Positions 1 through 14,900 of a stretch of DNA of 64,000 nt are shown here, in pieces. Position 1 is the stretch's first letter. Each line of letters starts with the position of its first letter. The notes under the pieces are model-generated. The model made no database searches. It saw only the letters and a program-made list of their open reading frames with translations, and was not told the DNA's origin. Source of the stretch: Embiotoca jacksoni (taxonomy: Eukaryota > Chordata > Actinopteri > Embiotocidae); assembly GCA_022577435.1 (NCBI GenBank), contig JAKOON010000088.1, positions 874,001 through 938,000 of the forward strand, given 5' to 3'. The position numbers were made by a program, and so were the translations under genes.

Positions 1-137
1 GTAATCTACACAGCCTCTTCTTCACTGCTGTCATTTATGGGAGTGTGACTGAATATTTTGTGCTGACGCGTACAAGTCATATAACTGCAATGCAAATATC
101 AACAGTACAATAATTGTTTATCTGTTTTTCATTTTAG
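1..137 (+). other. pcdh15: 3' end of an upstream pcdh15 intron
   Basis: This stretch is non-coding and ends in a T-rich tract and an AG acceptor at 136-137. It is the tail of the intron that follows the off-window EC8 region exon. Confidence 0.8.
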
Positions 138-254
138 GACATGAATGATTTCTCCCCCATCTTCATACAAGACCTGTATAAGGGCATGGTGGCACCCAAC
201 GCAGAGAAAGGAACAGTCATCACAACTGTTTTTGCTGAGGACCAAGATCCACCA
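138..254 (+). CDS. pcdh15: pcdh15 exon: start of cadherin repeat EC9
   Basis: This 117-nt exon (39 codons, phase 0 at both ends) opens with DMNDFSPIF, a DxND-type calcium-linker motif that closes EC8 and begins EC9. It continues through YKGMVAP and ends in AEDQDPP, the first strand and loop of EC9. The acceptor is a T-rich tract plus AG at 136-137, and the donor is GTGAGT at 255. Confidence 0.93.
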
Positions 255-3200
255 GTGAGTCAGAACAAATAGATGTGTCACACTTCAAATGCATGTATTC
301 TTTAAGACATCCACTGGGTACAACATCGGTGAGAGAAAAAGCCTTATTTGATCATTTTTACCGACATGCTGCTGTCAGAGTATCAGCCAGTTTCAACCGC
401 AGCATTTCACACACTGCATTTTAAAGATGTTTTCAAGACTGCAATGCTCATTAGAGCTTCGGTGCTGTGTGTACGTTCATTCCTCTCCATTAGTTCTCAC
501 TGTGAGGGGATCTTGTTTCACCTCATCACCTGCGAGTGATGCCTCAGACAGCATCATGTTTCCTCACAGTCCTCTAACTCCCTACATCTAAGCAGATTGT
601 CCTGGTACTGGAGAGAAAGTGACAGCCTGTTCAGGTTAGAAATTATGTAGTTAGTCCAGTTTCTGAGAATCCCTGGACCCATGTCATTTACCTCAAATTA
701 ACTTATTTTATTAGCAGGCCCACCCACCTTGATGTTTGATTGCACTCAGTGAGCTAGCAGTCTTGAACCTTTCTTTCCTTTTGGTTTGGTTTTGTGTTTT
801 TTTTCTCGACAGGGTTTCTGCAGTCACGTGAAGCATTAAGTATTTTTTTTCCTTTTATATTTGTAAAATTCACGAGGAAAAAAAGGGCATAATGATTTCC
901 CTGTTGTGCCACAATATCGCTTCCAGTTCTGAATGTGTATTTCTGTAAAGTCCTGTAGGACTGGACTCAATGTTTGTCATTAGTGTCCCTCTCGCCGGTG
1001 GGATCTCAATAGGGCCGGATAAGATTGCATTCCCTCTGCAGCACATGCACGCTGAGGGGTATGGCCGCCTGTCATTTCCAGCTGTGGGTGGTTGTAGTGT
1101 ACAGTGACTGCTGTACATCTCACTTTTTCACTTAGAGGGAGATACCTCCTGCTCCTGCTTCTACTGCTCCTTCACCTTACTGTTGTTGCAACTCTAAAAT
1201 CCTTTTTGTTAATGTGAAAGTTGTGGCTTTTGCAATTCTAAAATCCTTTTTGTTAATGTGAAAGTTGTGGCTTTTTTTTCATTATCTCACACAGGATTTT
1301 TTTTTTTTTTTGTACAGTAGAAAATATCCAGCAGTGCTAAAGCACAAATAAGAAATCATAATTATGTTACCCTGGCACCGCTTAAATCATGACAGTGACA
1401 CGGGAAAATGGTTTGACAGACTGAGGGATTTGATCTCCTAACAGGAGCCGTCTAACCCAGTCTCTTATTGACCTGGATACGGCAGCTCAAAGCTTTTTAT
1501 TGACAGGGTGGCTGTCATAGACACCTCAGTTTGGTGGAACAGAGCTTATAACTCATAAATACTTGCACTCAAGAAAGAAAGAAAGCGAAAGGCAGAATTG
1601 CAGTGATGATGTAACACACTGTACTGTATGTGAGCAATGCATGCTTCTCCTGAATTCCTGCTCATATATTTTGGATATTATCTGTCCATCTGTACCTTGG
1701 GAGCAGTGATAGTAATGGCTTTTAAAAAAAAAAAAAAACGGGTGTATTTTTGGCATGCCACTCAACCCCATAACGTCAATACTAATCACCTGAATACGAG
1801 AGGAGATCACCATGGAGACAAATGTTCCAGTAAGAACCTTCATTCTTCAGCACAAGATTGAAGGACTTTTTTCTAGTGAGGTTTGGATCATCACAGCAGA
1901 GGAAGTTTACTGCTCCTGCTTTTAGTGATTCCCATTTCCTCAATAAAGTCACTTGCAAATCAAATCCAACATTAATCATTTCACAACACCACCAAAATAC
2001 GTCATATTGATTTGTTGGCTTTGCTACTGTCTCAGCTCAAGCCTTGCTATTGCGTTGTGTGTCTCTAAGGCATCATTCAGTGCTTCCCTGTGCTTCGGAG
2101 ATTCTTTTTTCATTTTCTGAAAGGGGAGTTTTATATTGAACAGAATTGGATTCGTATGAAGAAAAAGTACAAAACAAAGAATATGTTTGGAAAGTAACCT
2201 TTCTTTAAAAAAAAAATCTGCGACGTGAAATGTAGAAATTTTATTGATGACTTCTTTTGAGGTACTGTATGTCTACCTTTTTGGTGCTTGTCCGCAGTGG
2301 TAATGACACAGTGAGTTCACTCTAGAGGTGCACATAAAATATTCATCGTCTGTGAGTAGAATGCCATAAAGAGAAAACGTGTTGTACAGCTGAAAATGTC
2401 TGTGGACAGAATCGAGGTAAAATGTGTCTGTAACGGCAGTACACCTAGTACTTGACTCATTTTTATCCTTTCTGTGTCACTGTGTGGGAACATATTGTCA
2501 CAGTGAAATTGTGCTGTACGTTCAATAAATTAGAAGGTGCAGACGATACATTTGCCAGTAAATATTTATGTTGTTTGTACAGTATGGTCCAGATGTTCAA
2601 GAGTGAAGATAGGTACATGATTAAAGTTATTCTGATGATATAAGCGGGAAGAACAAAAGCTAAAGGTTGGCTGCTTTTACTTACTTTAGAAATGCATTTA
2701 CATAACCATATCTGTTGCCATCGCTGCGAAGGTCTTTCTACAGAAGTCACTGTAATAGATCCTTCTGTGAGAAATCTTTTTTTTTATTAATGGTCCTGAT
2801 CTGACATCTTTTCCATTACATGTTAGAAAACAATTTAAAGAGCTTTTAGAGATTAGATTTTTTTTTTTTTTTTTGTGAGAATCCCCTTAGTGAATACAGT
2901 CAGATTGTTTTGTAACCTCTTAGAGACACGTTTGTGCTCGTAAGCCTCCCGAGGGATCCACTGCTACTCCAGGATTTACCTCTCTCTATCTCTCTTTAGC
3001 CCTAGTTTTTACCCACGTCCCCGGGGAGCCAAAGCAGTTCAGGCAGTGGAGCAAAGCTTCAAAAAGCTTATTAAGAATAAGACTGAATTTAAGGTCCAAA
3101 GGGATGAAACTGAAATAAGATAAGCTATAGAGATGATTAGTAATCAGGAACCACGATTAATCTTAATGAAAGGGTCATGTTCAAGTCCAGGCTGTCACTA

Positions 3201-6200
3201 ATGAATGTAATTGTGTTACTCTGGAGACTAAAGGGATGAATTTAATGGAGACGTTTTTGTTTCAAATGAAGGGGACAGGTCTGAATCAATGAATAATAGA
3301 GAGTTTATTTTAGCCTGTCTGATGAGGAGCAGACTAATGGAGGCTATGACAAGTTAAGAGTTGTTAGAATGGATACGAGTATGGAAAGAGACATTAGGAT
3401 TCAGCTTACGGTAAGAAGAGCAACCTTTTCTTACATTAACCACTTCAACTCTGATGCTTATTGAAACACTCAAATGTAACAATTATATAAATTACATTCG
3501 TCAGGAACCAATATTGCTTTAGCCTCATGTGTTGAATGTATTTTACAGCAATTACTCTCAGACAATCTCTCTCCGTCTTCTTTGGTTTCATTTGAATATG
3601 TGAAAGGTGGTGTCCAGATGAGTAGATTGTTATCGGATTGAGGTGGTCCATGTTCTCCTTCCTGCAGGGCACTCCAGCCAGTTTTATCCGCTACAGAGTG
3701 GACCTGGACCGGTCACCGTACAGTGGGAGCATCTTTGATGTGGAAGAGGTAACTGGAAGAGTCGTCACCAAGGTCAACCTCAATGAAGAGCCCAGCGTCA
3801 CCTTTAAGGTGAGTGGCTGTGATTATGTTGACAGTACTGGTGAGTTAACTTCTGCTTCTGGTGTCAGTGTGTCACTTTGTCGATGTTTGTTATTCAGTTA
3901 GTAAATTGTTACATTTAGCATGAAAAGATCTGTGCACGAATTTAAGCTGTCTGAGTTATATCAACAATATGTAGCACATCTGGAGCTGAAAAGTTGAGAA
4001 CGTCGACTTAAATTTATCAGCAGAGTAATAGTGAGAAATACAACGTTACATTGGCTGCACTGTACACTTGCATAATTATTATTAGTTGATTGGTACAGTA
4101 GTGAGCAGGTAAAGAGTCAGTGATCATAAATCATGAATGATACAGTTTAACCTCTGTACTCTGCCTGATCTGGTCGGCCTTCATATTACAAGATTTTGAT
4201 ACAAGGCAAATGTTAGTTGTTATTGATGTCAACATGATAACAGCATTAATAAATATTATTGATGATAATGGGATAATGATAATAATTCTAATTATCCTAA
4301 AAGTCAAATACAAGAATCCCCAAATTTGTTTACATGAAATGAACACTGTTTATATCTCATAGTTGAGATTATTTGGGATGTCATGATATCAGACATGTGA
4401 TTTGAATTTCCACTATTCTCAATACCAAATTGGATACTAAAATAATAAAACTATCAAGTCAATGCATTTCTAAATTAACTCTTTAATTGAAAATAAAACC
4501 CGTTGCACTTGCACGATATTTCATTTTGGCAGACTGAACAGTTTGACTGTCGCCTACTGACTATGAGCAGCACTCAGCTCAGTTATGAGGTGTGGCCTGA
4601 ACAAACTGAAGTTAGCCTATGTGAGTGTTGTGTTAGGAGCATTGCCACGAGAGATGAGGACAACATGTTGTTTATATAGAACTGAAACTACTTAAATCGA
4701 GGTACTTGGATAAGTTTGAGGCGGCGACTCCTTTGTTCCAAAGGCTCTGTGACACTATTTGCATTCTGGCTTTGTCTGATCTTGTCCCTGATCATCCAAC
4801 TCAAACACCAAATGTCTCCCTGTGTGACTTTGGTATTTTATTTCCACAAGGCACAGCAGACCTGTTGTTGCACCTTCTTTTGCAGCTGCCATCACACATG
4901 TCGTTGTTATCATCCATTATTCTCAGTACCGCCAGCATATCCAGTATCTTTGGGACCATAGATAAATAAGTTTGACTTTGACTTGGTATCAAAGTATCGG
5001 TTCTTGTGACATCCCTGGATATTAACTGCTCTGCTTTTCTTGTTTTACTGTGAAAGGAGTTGCAGTGAATGTCAGTGGGTCAGAAATGTGAACATATTGA
5101 CTCTTTAAAATCAAAGTTTTCTGGGGCAGTCTCACCGTGTTTCCAGACTCATCTCAGTGATCGTATCGTTGCGTCTTTTGTTTCTGTGATCAGTAATATT
5201 GAGTTTTCTTATTGATTAAACAAATGCCCTCCCAGGCACTCGCATGTTTTATCAACTTAAGGTGACCTTGCACAGGCACATCTATGGTTGTGAACAACGC
5301 AGCAGGTGCTGTGGGATATTAGGTATTAATCCGTCGCTACCCTCAGATGTTGTCTATCTCTAGTCTCTCTCTTTTTTCTTCACTCTTGTTTCTTTAAACA
5401 TTTTTCAGTTTATTCTCTTTCTGCCTATTTCTCTCCCCCTGCTGCCCCTCTCCTGTTGCTTCCCCCCAGCTCCATTCTTCACAGTCTATGAATGTAGATC
5501 AATACGTTCATACCCGCTCTCTGGAAGCTTTGCAGGCTGCTCGCCAGGTCCTATTTTGCCAGTGTGTCATTATTAGGGTGCCGAAAATGTCTACAAAAAA
5601 AAAATAGCTGGCTATCTTCAAAATTCAATTAAATGTGTAGTGAGTAGTTAGTATGGATAAAAAGTTATAAGTAGTAATTTTGTGATTGCATTTGCATGCG
5701 TTTGTTGTTTACACGTGTTATCTCGCCCACTGTAGTTGTTTGTGATAGCCTATGATGACGGGGAGCCAGTGAAGTCCAACAGCACTTTGGTGGAGATCAC
5801 TGTCCTCCAGCCATCCCGCATCCCTATCTTCACCCAGGAGGAGTACAAGTAAGTCTCCTTGACACACTGCTGATGCAGCTGCCTCCACATGTAACTTCAC
5901 ACACCAAAGAGCAGCTTAGACTGGAGTGTCAGACAGGGAGGGAAGGTGGAAAAGGCTGCAGAGAGTGGAACGCACGTTCACATCTGTGGTCGCATCTTTC
6001 ATTGCGTTCCTCTAACACGTTGATTGATATTTAATCACCTGGTAAATTTTTTATTCTGCTTTCCACTGCTGAGAATGTCCGTAAAGTCACTGTTCCTCAT
6101 GCATTTATTATTTTGTGGTAACAATAGCCATCTGTGCATTATTGTGTACCCGCTGTCAACGCCCAGTGAATAGACTCCAGTTCTGATTCTGTGTCTCCAT

Positions 6201-8941
6201 CTTTGTCATGCGCTCTTTTCTGCGCATGACTGGCTCAATGTGTTTTATGTATAAATATATATCAGCGCTTCAGGGTACATGGTGTACATCATCACCGCTG
6301 CGAAACCACATTTGTTTCTCTCTGAGGGAAAAACAGGGCTTCCCTCTGAGTTTATCAAGAGTCTCCTTTGGCACGATTTACTGTCCAGACTGTTAAACCA
6401 GCAGAGAGAAATGCAGAATGAGGGAACATAATCTATACTGCTCTTGCAATATAGGGCTGTACTGGGCCAGAGCTGAGAGTCTCTACTGGTGATACTGTAA
6501 TTCGGGAGGAGGCCAAGAACCCATTTATAATTGAAAAAAAAAAAACATGGTTTATTAACATGCAAATTGAAGCTGCAATGAGAAGTCTTCTGTGATGTAG
6601 AAAAAGTTACATTTACAGATGCTGTCTATTATGTTGTGCTGCAGTAGGTGCCTTGTCTTCAGCGTTTTCGAGATCCTCGGCAGACTGTGTCTAATGGCAA
6701 AGTAACCTGGCACAATGCAGTCGTTAGGAGCTTACAGTAAAGCTTGTTTTAAGTCGATTGATTTCCTAGCTTCTATGTCAGTCATAGCGGGGAGTCTTGG
6801 CAGACTGTCTTCTGTAGCAGAATTTGATATGCCTTTATGTATAAGATAGGAAGTGGAAGTCCTGCCCAACCTGTCAACACATCACTTGAGATGTTGTGTC
6901 ATTCTTTGTGCACAGGTTTGTCTTTCTGCCCATCTCCCTGCCTTTTTTTTTTTGGAGTGTGTCTATGCGTGTATTTCCTCAGACGGATTAGAGTGTGCGC
7001 GGCGAATAAATGATTTCCTGATGGTGTATAATCCAGCACTTTGTTTGTGTGCTCACGTTCTTCCGTTGCTCAGCTTTGTTCAATGATTGATACACGGGCG
7101 CAGCAGCATCACAGTTGAAAGGCCATTGATTAAGGCTTTGAATGAGTTGTCTGTCTGAAACACACACGCAGAAGGTCGGGACCACAGGCGCAGACCTCTG
7201 GAGGGTGTCACATTGACAATGCTAACCATACACAGCGGCAGGCCTGCTGTAAATTATGAGCCATGAAAGCATTAGCCAGGTGCTCGAGCCTGTCCTGCTG
7301 GACAAGGTTCTCTCCAGTGGAGAGTATCCAATCTGCTCGCTCCGCGATCAACTGTCTCCTCGTTCCTCGCCTCTCTATCTCTCCACATGGTCCTCTCCCC
7401 GAGGAACCTTCTGAGCACAAATCACTTCCTAAACGTCCACAGAACATCTCGCCTGTCTCTGTGAAGGCAGTTAGTTATAGCAGCAATCAGGTAAGCTATG
7501 CCTACAGCTCCAGAGCACACAATTAAAACAACTCTGCAGGGCTTTGGTTGACTTAATGATTTATTCTGCTGCTTTATGGTGGGTCCTCTCCATCTGTCGG
7601 AGGGAAATGAGCGGCTCCCAGTCATTGTTGGCTAAAATAAATGGCTTATACCGTAGTTGCTACTGTAGCAAGCGTGTTGCCACTTGCTTTTCAGAGGTTT
7701 TGAGCGAAACACCACTTGTTGTGTCCTTGGAAACACATATATGGCTTCATAATGGTTTGCATTAACCATTTCAAACTTATTTTTAACCCAGGAATAAATA
7801 ATATCATAGATATTATGTACCAAAGTTAATCGTATATAAATGTATTAATGGGATTGCTTTTTGTGCTGAACCTACAAATAATTATCACCCATCTTCCAGC
7901 TTTAAGCCTCTTAGCTCACAAGTACACTTTGTGATTGTGTCTAACCGCCCTCATCTATGTAGTAATACGTGTTGGTCAATTTAAAAAGAAAAAAAATCCT
8001 GGTATTTTTCTCATCTTGGTGGTCAAAGAAAAAAATTAAACTTCGTCCAACTGCTATCTACTGGATGTATATGTGCAAACTAATGTAGCTTGAGAAGCTG
8101 GTGGTTCCGTTTGGCTGAAAGTCAGTTTCCATAATTACTTTATATTGCAGTTTTCTCTCACAATTTGTTGAGAATAGTTTCATATAAATATTTATTGCAC
8201 TCTTTTTCATGTCTATTTTGATCGAAACACAACAAACTCTGTCATTGTCACTGCTGTTTCTGTTTTTAGTGTGTTATTTTTTTCTACCACCATTTTTTGC
8301 AGCTTTGATGCAGAGTTGTATGCGCAGCTCCACTTTGGTCTGTTCCACTCGACTCTGTTGATCGGAGCTATATATGTTCAGGCAGGGGATGAGCGATTGG
8401 CTCTGTAAGCCCCTTGTGCCTATAGCTTTTTGGGATGGATTTTTCTTTCACCTTGTTAATCTTTCATCTCTGTCACCCAGAGTACTTTTTCTTTTTTCAA
8501 TATCTTCCCTCGCTCTCATCCGTTTTTAGCTGATGTCATTTGTTGATGGATCCTTGCCCAAACAATTACCACCAACTGATTTGATGCAATAATGAACAAA
8601 ATTCTACTTTTTAAATTCAACAAACATCATTGTCATGCGTAGTTGACACTGCACAGAGCTGTGAACTAAAATTGCAATTTAAATTTGAAAAATTATACCA
8701 GCTGGTAATGGTGAATTTATTTAATGCTCGTTTAGGGGTCTTTTTTTTTACTTTTAAAAAAATGTGCATGAGCTTGGAGAGTAATTTTGGTCAAGTTTTC
8801 AGGGAGATAGAGATTGTTTTTAGCTCTATCATGAAACCCCAGTGATTGCCTGTTTTACATGGATCTCACGGACAGGACCCTTTGGGGAAATCTTTAGCTC
8901 CGGGCACATAGGAAGGAAAAATTTGGAAAATTGTATTTCCC

Positions 8942-8977
<36 letters not shown>

Positions 8978-11900
8978 CGCTTGGAGACGAGGGGCTAAGT
9001 TGCTATCTAACATAGTCCCACCATGTGAATCCCCACCTCTCACACTGAGGCTACTTCTCCGGCCCAGTGTTACAAACATGCAATCTGAGCAGTTTTCCGT
9101 GCAGCCCATCTCCCCCTCAGCACTTCCCCTTCTAAATCTACTCCAAATCACATGAGACTTTTGCCTCACCGCTTCTGAGTGTGTCATTTTGCTCTCCTCC
9201 TCATCGTCCTCCCCTCACCACCACCCTGCCAAGCTCCCACATCCCCCTGAGTTTTTCCTCTCTGCTTATATTTCTCTCTGTCAGTTACTCTCTCGCTTTG
9301 TCTTCTCTTTGCTTCTCTCCGCACTTTACAGTCAGTATCCCTTCATTTTCTCCTCAGCAAGTGGGTGAACTCCTGTCTGTGTGCTCACTGTAATAAAATG
9401 GCCATTAGTTATGTGCTGTATTACTGAACATTAACCCTTTTTAGCCCAAATATGCAGTATATTGTTCGAGTTTAAATGTCTTTTAAATACACATCAATGG
9501 AAGTGCTTGTCCATATTTAAATATTTACGCGTATTTTGGTATTGTGTATTTTTATATACCTTCTATACTATATCGTAAGAGTAGTGTAGAAGTGTTTGAA
9601 TTATTGTGTAGCCAAGTAATCTTGACTTTTATAGTGTCTAATGTGGTTTGAAAGTAAAATGTCATGACATTATTTATTCCCTCTTACAGCAGTTCACTGC
9701 AGTCACAGACAACAGATGTTGTGCCATACCTGCCGTGTTAATATGCAGTCTGGCAATCCTGAGGAGAGCACTGCAGCCCATTATTCAGCGATGCTGTTGG
9801 TTATACTGTTAGCATAGTAAACAGTGTCAACATTGAATATTACGACAGACAACAACACAGTGTCACTACTTATGCTTGCTTCCTCGCTAATTACACAATT
9901 AGTGACAGTATACTAAAATTGCTTCCTGTTTGTTGCCCCACACATTAAAATTAGCATTTTCTTGGTTTCAGCATACACTCAACTTCTTAAGAGTGCCTTT
10001 TGTATGAAATACAGATATTACTTTTCTGAGCCTTGAGACATAGCTTCTCCATTAGACATTGTTACTTTTAATGTGAATGTCAGTGGTAATAACTCAAACT
10101 GCGGGATATTATAGAGCACGTCTCTTTTCTGCAGTTTCTTGATATTTATAGACCACAGAGGCTGCCTGCATACATTTCCTGTGGCTGTCCACTGGCCACA
10201 GTGGCTGATTTAATGTTCACAGCAGTCTGAGTCACAAATGGCCACACAGTACCTGAAGTAGCTGGATATCCTGTAGCTTGAAATACCACCCACATATCTC
10301 CCACCCTGGAGCTATTATAAATTACTCACAAACTTAAACAATAATGTATTTTAATTAAAAAAAATAATAATAATAAAAAAAAAAATTCTGTTCATTTTAA
10401 AGGAATCAAAAAGTAATGTAACTTAACTCCTCGCCCTCCATCAAATGTTCCTATCATCAAGAGTTAAAAGGTATTTATCGATTCAGTCAAGGCTGTAATC
10501 CTCACATATTTAGACAGATGACATGCTTTCACTGCATACATCTCTTTTATTGGCAGCCTTCTTGAAGCTGTTGTTTTCCCAGACTTGATAGAGGTGCTCA
10601 CAGCCTACTCAACTATGCTCATTGCTAGACATTCAAAGGGTTAGCTGTAAACTCTACAGTGTAGTCTCCCACTCACTGGCACCAAGCCTCGCTACAAGCC
10701 TACATTTAAAAAGTGACTTCCGCCTTCTCTATTTCTATATATCCATCTAGAAATCTCCCCTGCTATGCTTCCTTCTTTCCTTCCTTCCTTCCTTGAATGG
10801 TTCCTTGATTCCTTCCTTCCTTCCTTCCTTCCTTTCTTCCTTCCTTCCTTCCTTCCTTCTTCCCTCCACTGAATCACAGCTGTAAGGTGTGAAAGCTCCT
10901 CTATGCTTCTAAAGGGCATGATTGATTTTTAGCCGCTGGTTTGAGTCGGTTGCCCTGAGCCTTAAACCTTCAAACACCAAGCAGCGCACTGACCTTTCAC
11001 TTGTCTCCACTAAATAGGCAGACATCACTCGGCTGTCTAACAGATGCCAAGTCACATTCATTGCACACATCCCAAATATCAGATAAAGGTCGGCGCTGAG
11101 AGCCAGTGAACGCAAGCAATATGTTCGACTATTAAGACTCATACCAACTTTCCAGATAAGCATCCGTAACTATTTAGAGGATGACACCATGTCAATGTCA
11201 TATGCAGCTACTCTTATTATGAGTTTCCAACTTAAGCAGCAATTCATATCAGTATCCAATGCATGATTACAATTGGACAGTTTCTCTGAAAGCTCCAATT
11301 TATCAAATGCGGATGTCCCTGAAAACAAAACAAATATACATGCTTTACATCAGTCGGAGCCTGCTGATCAGTGTAAATACACTTTGACTGAACAGATGTG
11401 GTGAACATAGTTAAAGAAAAGTATTTCAATCCACCACAGATACTGTATGTGATTGGACTCTTACTGACATCACTCAGAAAGAGGTCTCTGCTGCTGCATT
11501 CCTGCTGCATTCCTTCTGCATTCTGCTAGTTAGAGAGGCACTAAAGCCCTTCTGTGGGACCAGCCTCCAGGTGTTGGTGTGGTAGAACCGATAATTTGGA
11601 CAGGAGCAGTAATTTGACAGTAAAACATGCAGGATGGCATTAGTACCTACATGGCGCCGTGTGATATCACATTGCATGCCTCGGTAGCTGGCTCCGTGTG
11701 AACAACACTTTTGCCCGGCAGCATCCGGACACGCGCTGACCAGGTCACCTCTTGTGTGCTAAATGAGCCAGTGGATGATATGTGAAGTGATGTCCTATGG
11801 GCTGACATGGCTAAGCTGGCACGCAGTGTCTTGCTGCACAGTAAATGTTCCTTCTCGAGCGCTGCTAATGTTTTCTATCTTGCCCTCCAGAAGACTTTTT

Positions 11901-14900
11901 TGATTGAAGCCTGCTTTCTTTCTTGTGCAATACAGAACAAACAAAAAAAAACGAGCATACTGTGAATACAAAAGAAATTCTGAGTCTGGCATGGCAAGAT
12001 AAGTGATCGGTGGAGTAGCACATGATCAGACGAGGGGCTGTAAAAAAAAATTGTTTTTCTTGCATTACAAAACAGAAAAATTGAATGCAAACACTTGCTT
12101 AAGTATCACGTCATGTCAACGGTCAATGTCAGAGAGGATTTCTGAGATGTTTGTGTTGGGAAAAATGGCCGAGGCTTGGTTCAAAATCAAACATATCGGA
12201 CATTTATTCTTGCAAGAAGGAGCAAATACATGCCACCCTCAAAGAGAGGTGTCCAGCAGTGCTCTACGTCACTCCTCCGTAGGGCAGCTTTTATACAGTG
12301 TGACAAACAGTTGACAGTCACTCCCATTCCCTTTGTATCTGCTTTCGTATGGTGATACTGAGTTGGTTGTAGGTCACAAGATAAGGAAGTCGTCAATTAG
12401 ATGCGGAAAGTAAAACAAAAAGGAATCACTTGCAAATAAGAGAGAAAACAGAAGAAACTTTTCAGAGCCTGCTTGACAAGACTTTCTGGAGCCACAAATG
12501 CAATCAAGAGGAAGAGACAAATCTTTTTTTCCATCAGTTTGTTAGCACCAGAGCATTTATCTTGCTCAATCCTCTTAGCATGTGTCAGCAGCTCACAAAC
12601 ATTGTGCGCTAATATCTGCAAGTGTTGAATTTGCTTCACAACAGAGAGAGCACTTGCTGAAGGTAATAAATTGTTCATTTGTATTTGGCAGCCGCGATTG
12701 GTATGAAAGAAATGTATAGTGATCATTTTGAATTGAACTATTTTAATCATAATGTTGTGTCTGGAAGCTGTGGGGTTTTCATATTTAGCAAAAGTGGTGC
12801 AATGCTGGGAAGCAGGAAGGACAAATTTTCACTTCATGCATCAATTGAAAAACAACAAATTCCACCTTTAAATTAACATAATAATAATTTGTATTCATAT
12901 AGTTATATATTTTATCTCCCTTATTAACAGGACCACTGCATCACCTTGATGCCTCAACAGTTGTGAAATATCCCAAAATATGTTGCCAAATGACATTCAG
13001 TTATAAAACAAGGTATTGCCATAATATGGAAGTTGTGCATATGTTTTGAGGCCCTTTAGATGTTAAGCTTCTGAACCATCATGCAGTACCAGCAGGGAGG
13101 CATCTGATTGGTCCTGAATACAATCTGTAGCATGACAGTGACCTTTAAAATGATTTTCTCTCAAAAGAGCAGTATTGGTCTGTTCTTTCTTTTGCTTTAA
13201 TGATCAAGTTATGCAGATCGTTTTTCTGTCAATATCAATTTGAGAGAGTCATTGTTAATGAGATAAATGGAAGTGTGGTTAGGCTCATGATGTGAATATT
13301 TACGTTTACTGTTGTATTGTTAATTGTCATTAAATAAATCCAGCAAACATGCGTACAGAGTCCACATTTCCCTGAAGAATTCCTGCAGAGGTGTGGAGTG
13401 ACGTTTTAATGAAGTCTACATTCTGCCCTCCAGCAGTCAGAAGTTGTTTTGTGTTGCTTTAATTCAGTGATTTAAAAAAATATATATATATATTTGCTTA
13501 ACCAGTCCAAACTGAGCAGACGGTCACCACAGTAAATGGTATGATGCAAAAAAGCAAACAATAATTCAGGAGAGGAAAAAGTGATCTTGGTTACTGAAAT
13601 TGGTCAGTACAGGATTATACTTTGTTTTGCCACTGTCTTGTTGATGTAAATACAGACTTCCTTTTTCATAAATGCATACTGTGTACACTATAGTATCTGC
13701 TGTGTTCACTGCCTGCCATGTTTTTGCTTCTGAAGGGTTGAAGTTAAATGGTGAGTTCACCTGAAGCACAAAAAAATATATTTTCACATATCTCTAGTGT
13801 TGTCTGGCCGTGCAGGTCCCTTCGGCTTTTTGTGATTTCTGAGTGGCTCCACCTTCTGCTGCAACAATACATTTGAAAGCCATCATTATTGTGTTTCTCC
13901 AGATACAATAACCTTCTTTCTCTGGATAATCCACAGACGTCACCGCAGACAGGTCTTTTCTGATTGTAAATAGCCGAATACATACAAAATTGCATTCTGA
14001 TAGTGTACATGCTCAAAACAGACACATGTGCATCATATGAGGGGATTTCCATATATAACTGCAGAATGGAGGAATACATTTGGAAGAGCAGTTTTTGTTA
14101 TTTATTGGTAGACCGCAGAGTTTTTTTGTTTGCTATTTAATGTGGACTTTCTGATAGCCAACATTACAGCAGTAACCTTTATGCTGCTGTGCTATTGTGG
14201 CCTAGCTGGATGCTGTGTTCTTGCTGTGTTTTCTTTTTTTCCCCTCACAATGACAGTAGAACAGAATAATGTCTATCCCTGGTAGAGAATAGACTCGAGC
14301 TAAATGACACAGCTTTATAATTCCTTGGCTCCAAAAGCTTCGGCATATCTGGAGTGGTCTCGGGATCTCGTAATAGCTCTTTTTTTTTTTTTTTTATCTC
14401 TGTTTCTCGTTTACTTTTCTCCACTCCACCATCCCTCTTCGCTCTAGCCAAACATAACCTGTAATCTTTAAAGTTCGCCTTTTGGTCAATAACACACTGC
14501 AGCTCCAACTAACATTACCTTAAATGAGGGATGGCAGTGCCCTTTTTATCTCGAAACGATTGCAAGGTTTAAAAAAACGAACACATTGAGCCCTGAATAT
14601 TTTTTTGAAAAACCATGTGACACAGTATTTACAGATGCCTTCAATCATTAGAGTGCAATACAGGTTTGGACACCTGAATTTATGATGCCATCAGTGACTA
14701 CAATGCTGCAGTACTTGTATTTTGACAGTCCTTTTAAATGTAAACGATGCTAATGTAACGAACATCCTGCAATAAGATTCAACTTAAAAGGCCATTTCTT
14801 GTGGGAATCATGCTTTGTCACTTAGCTGACTTTGCCTCGGCTTTCAGAATATCTTGGAACTGTGGTTTTAATGACAAACATGAGTGGTGCATTCACAGCA

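Noticed and set aside
10692..10919. Minus-strand Lys/Glu/Gly/Arg repeat protein
   Set aside because: It is only the translation of a (CCTT)n microsatellite.
12003..12750. Overlapping 100-117-residue open frames on both strands
   Set aside because: They lack splice context, composition or motifs of proteins, lie inside an AT-rich intron, and look like chance ORFs.
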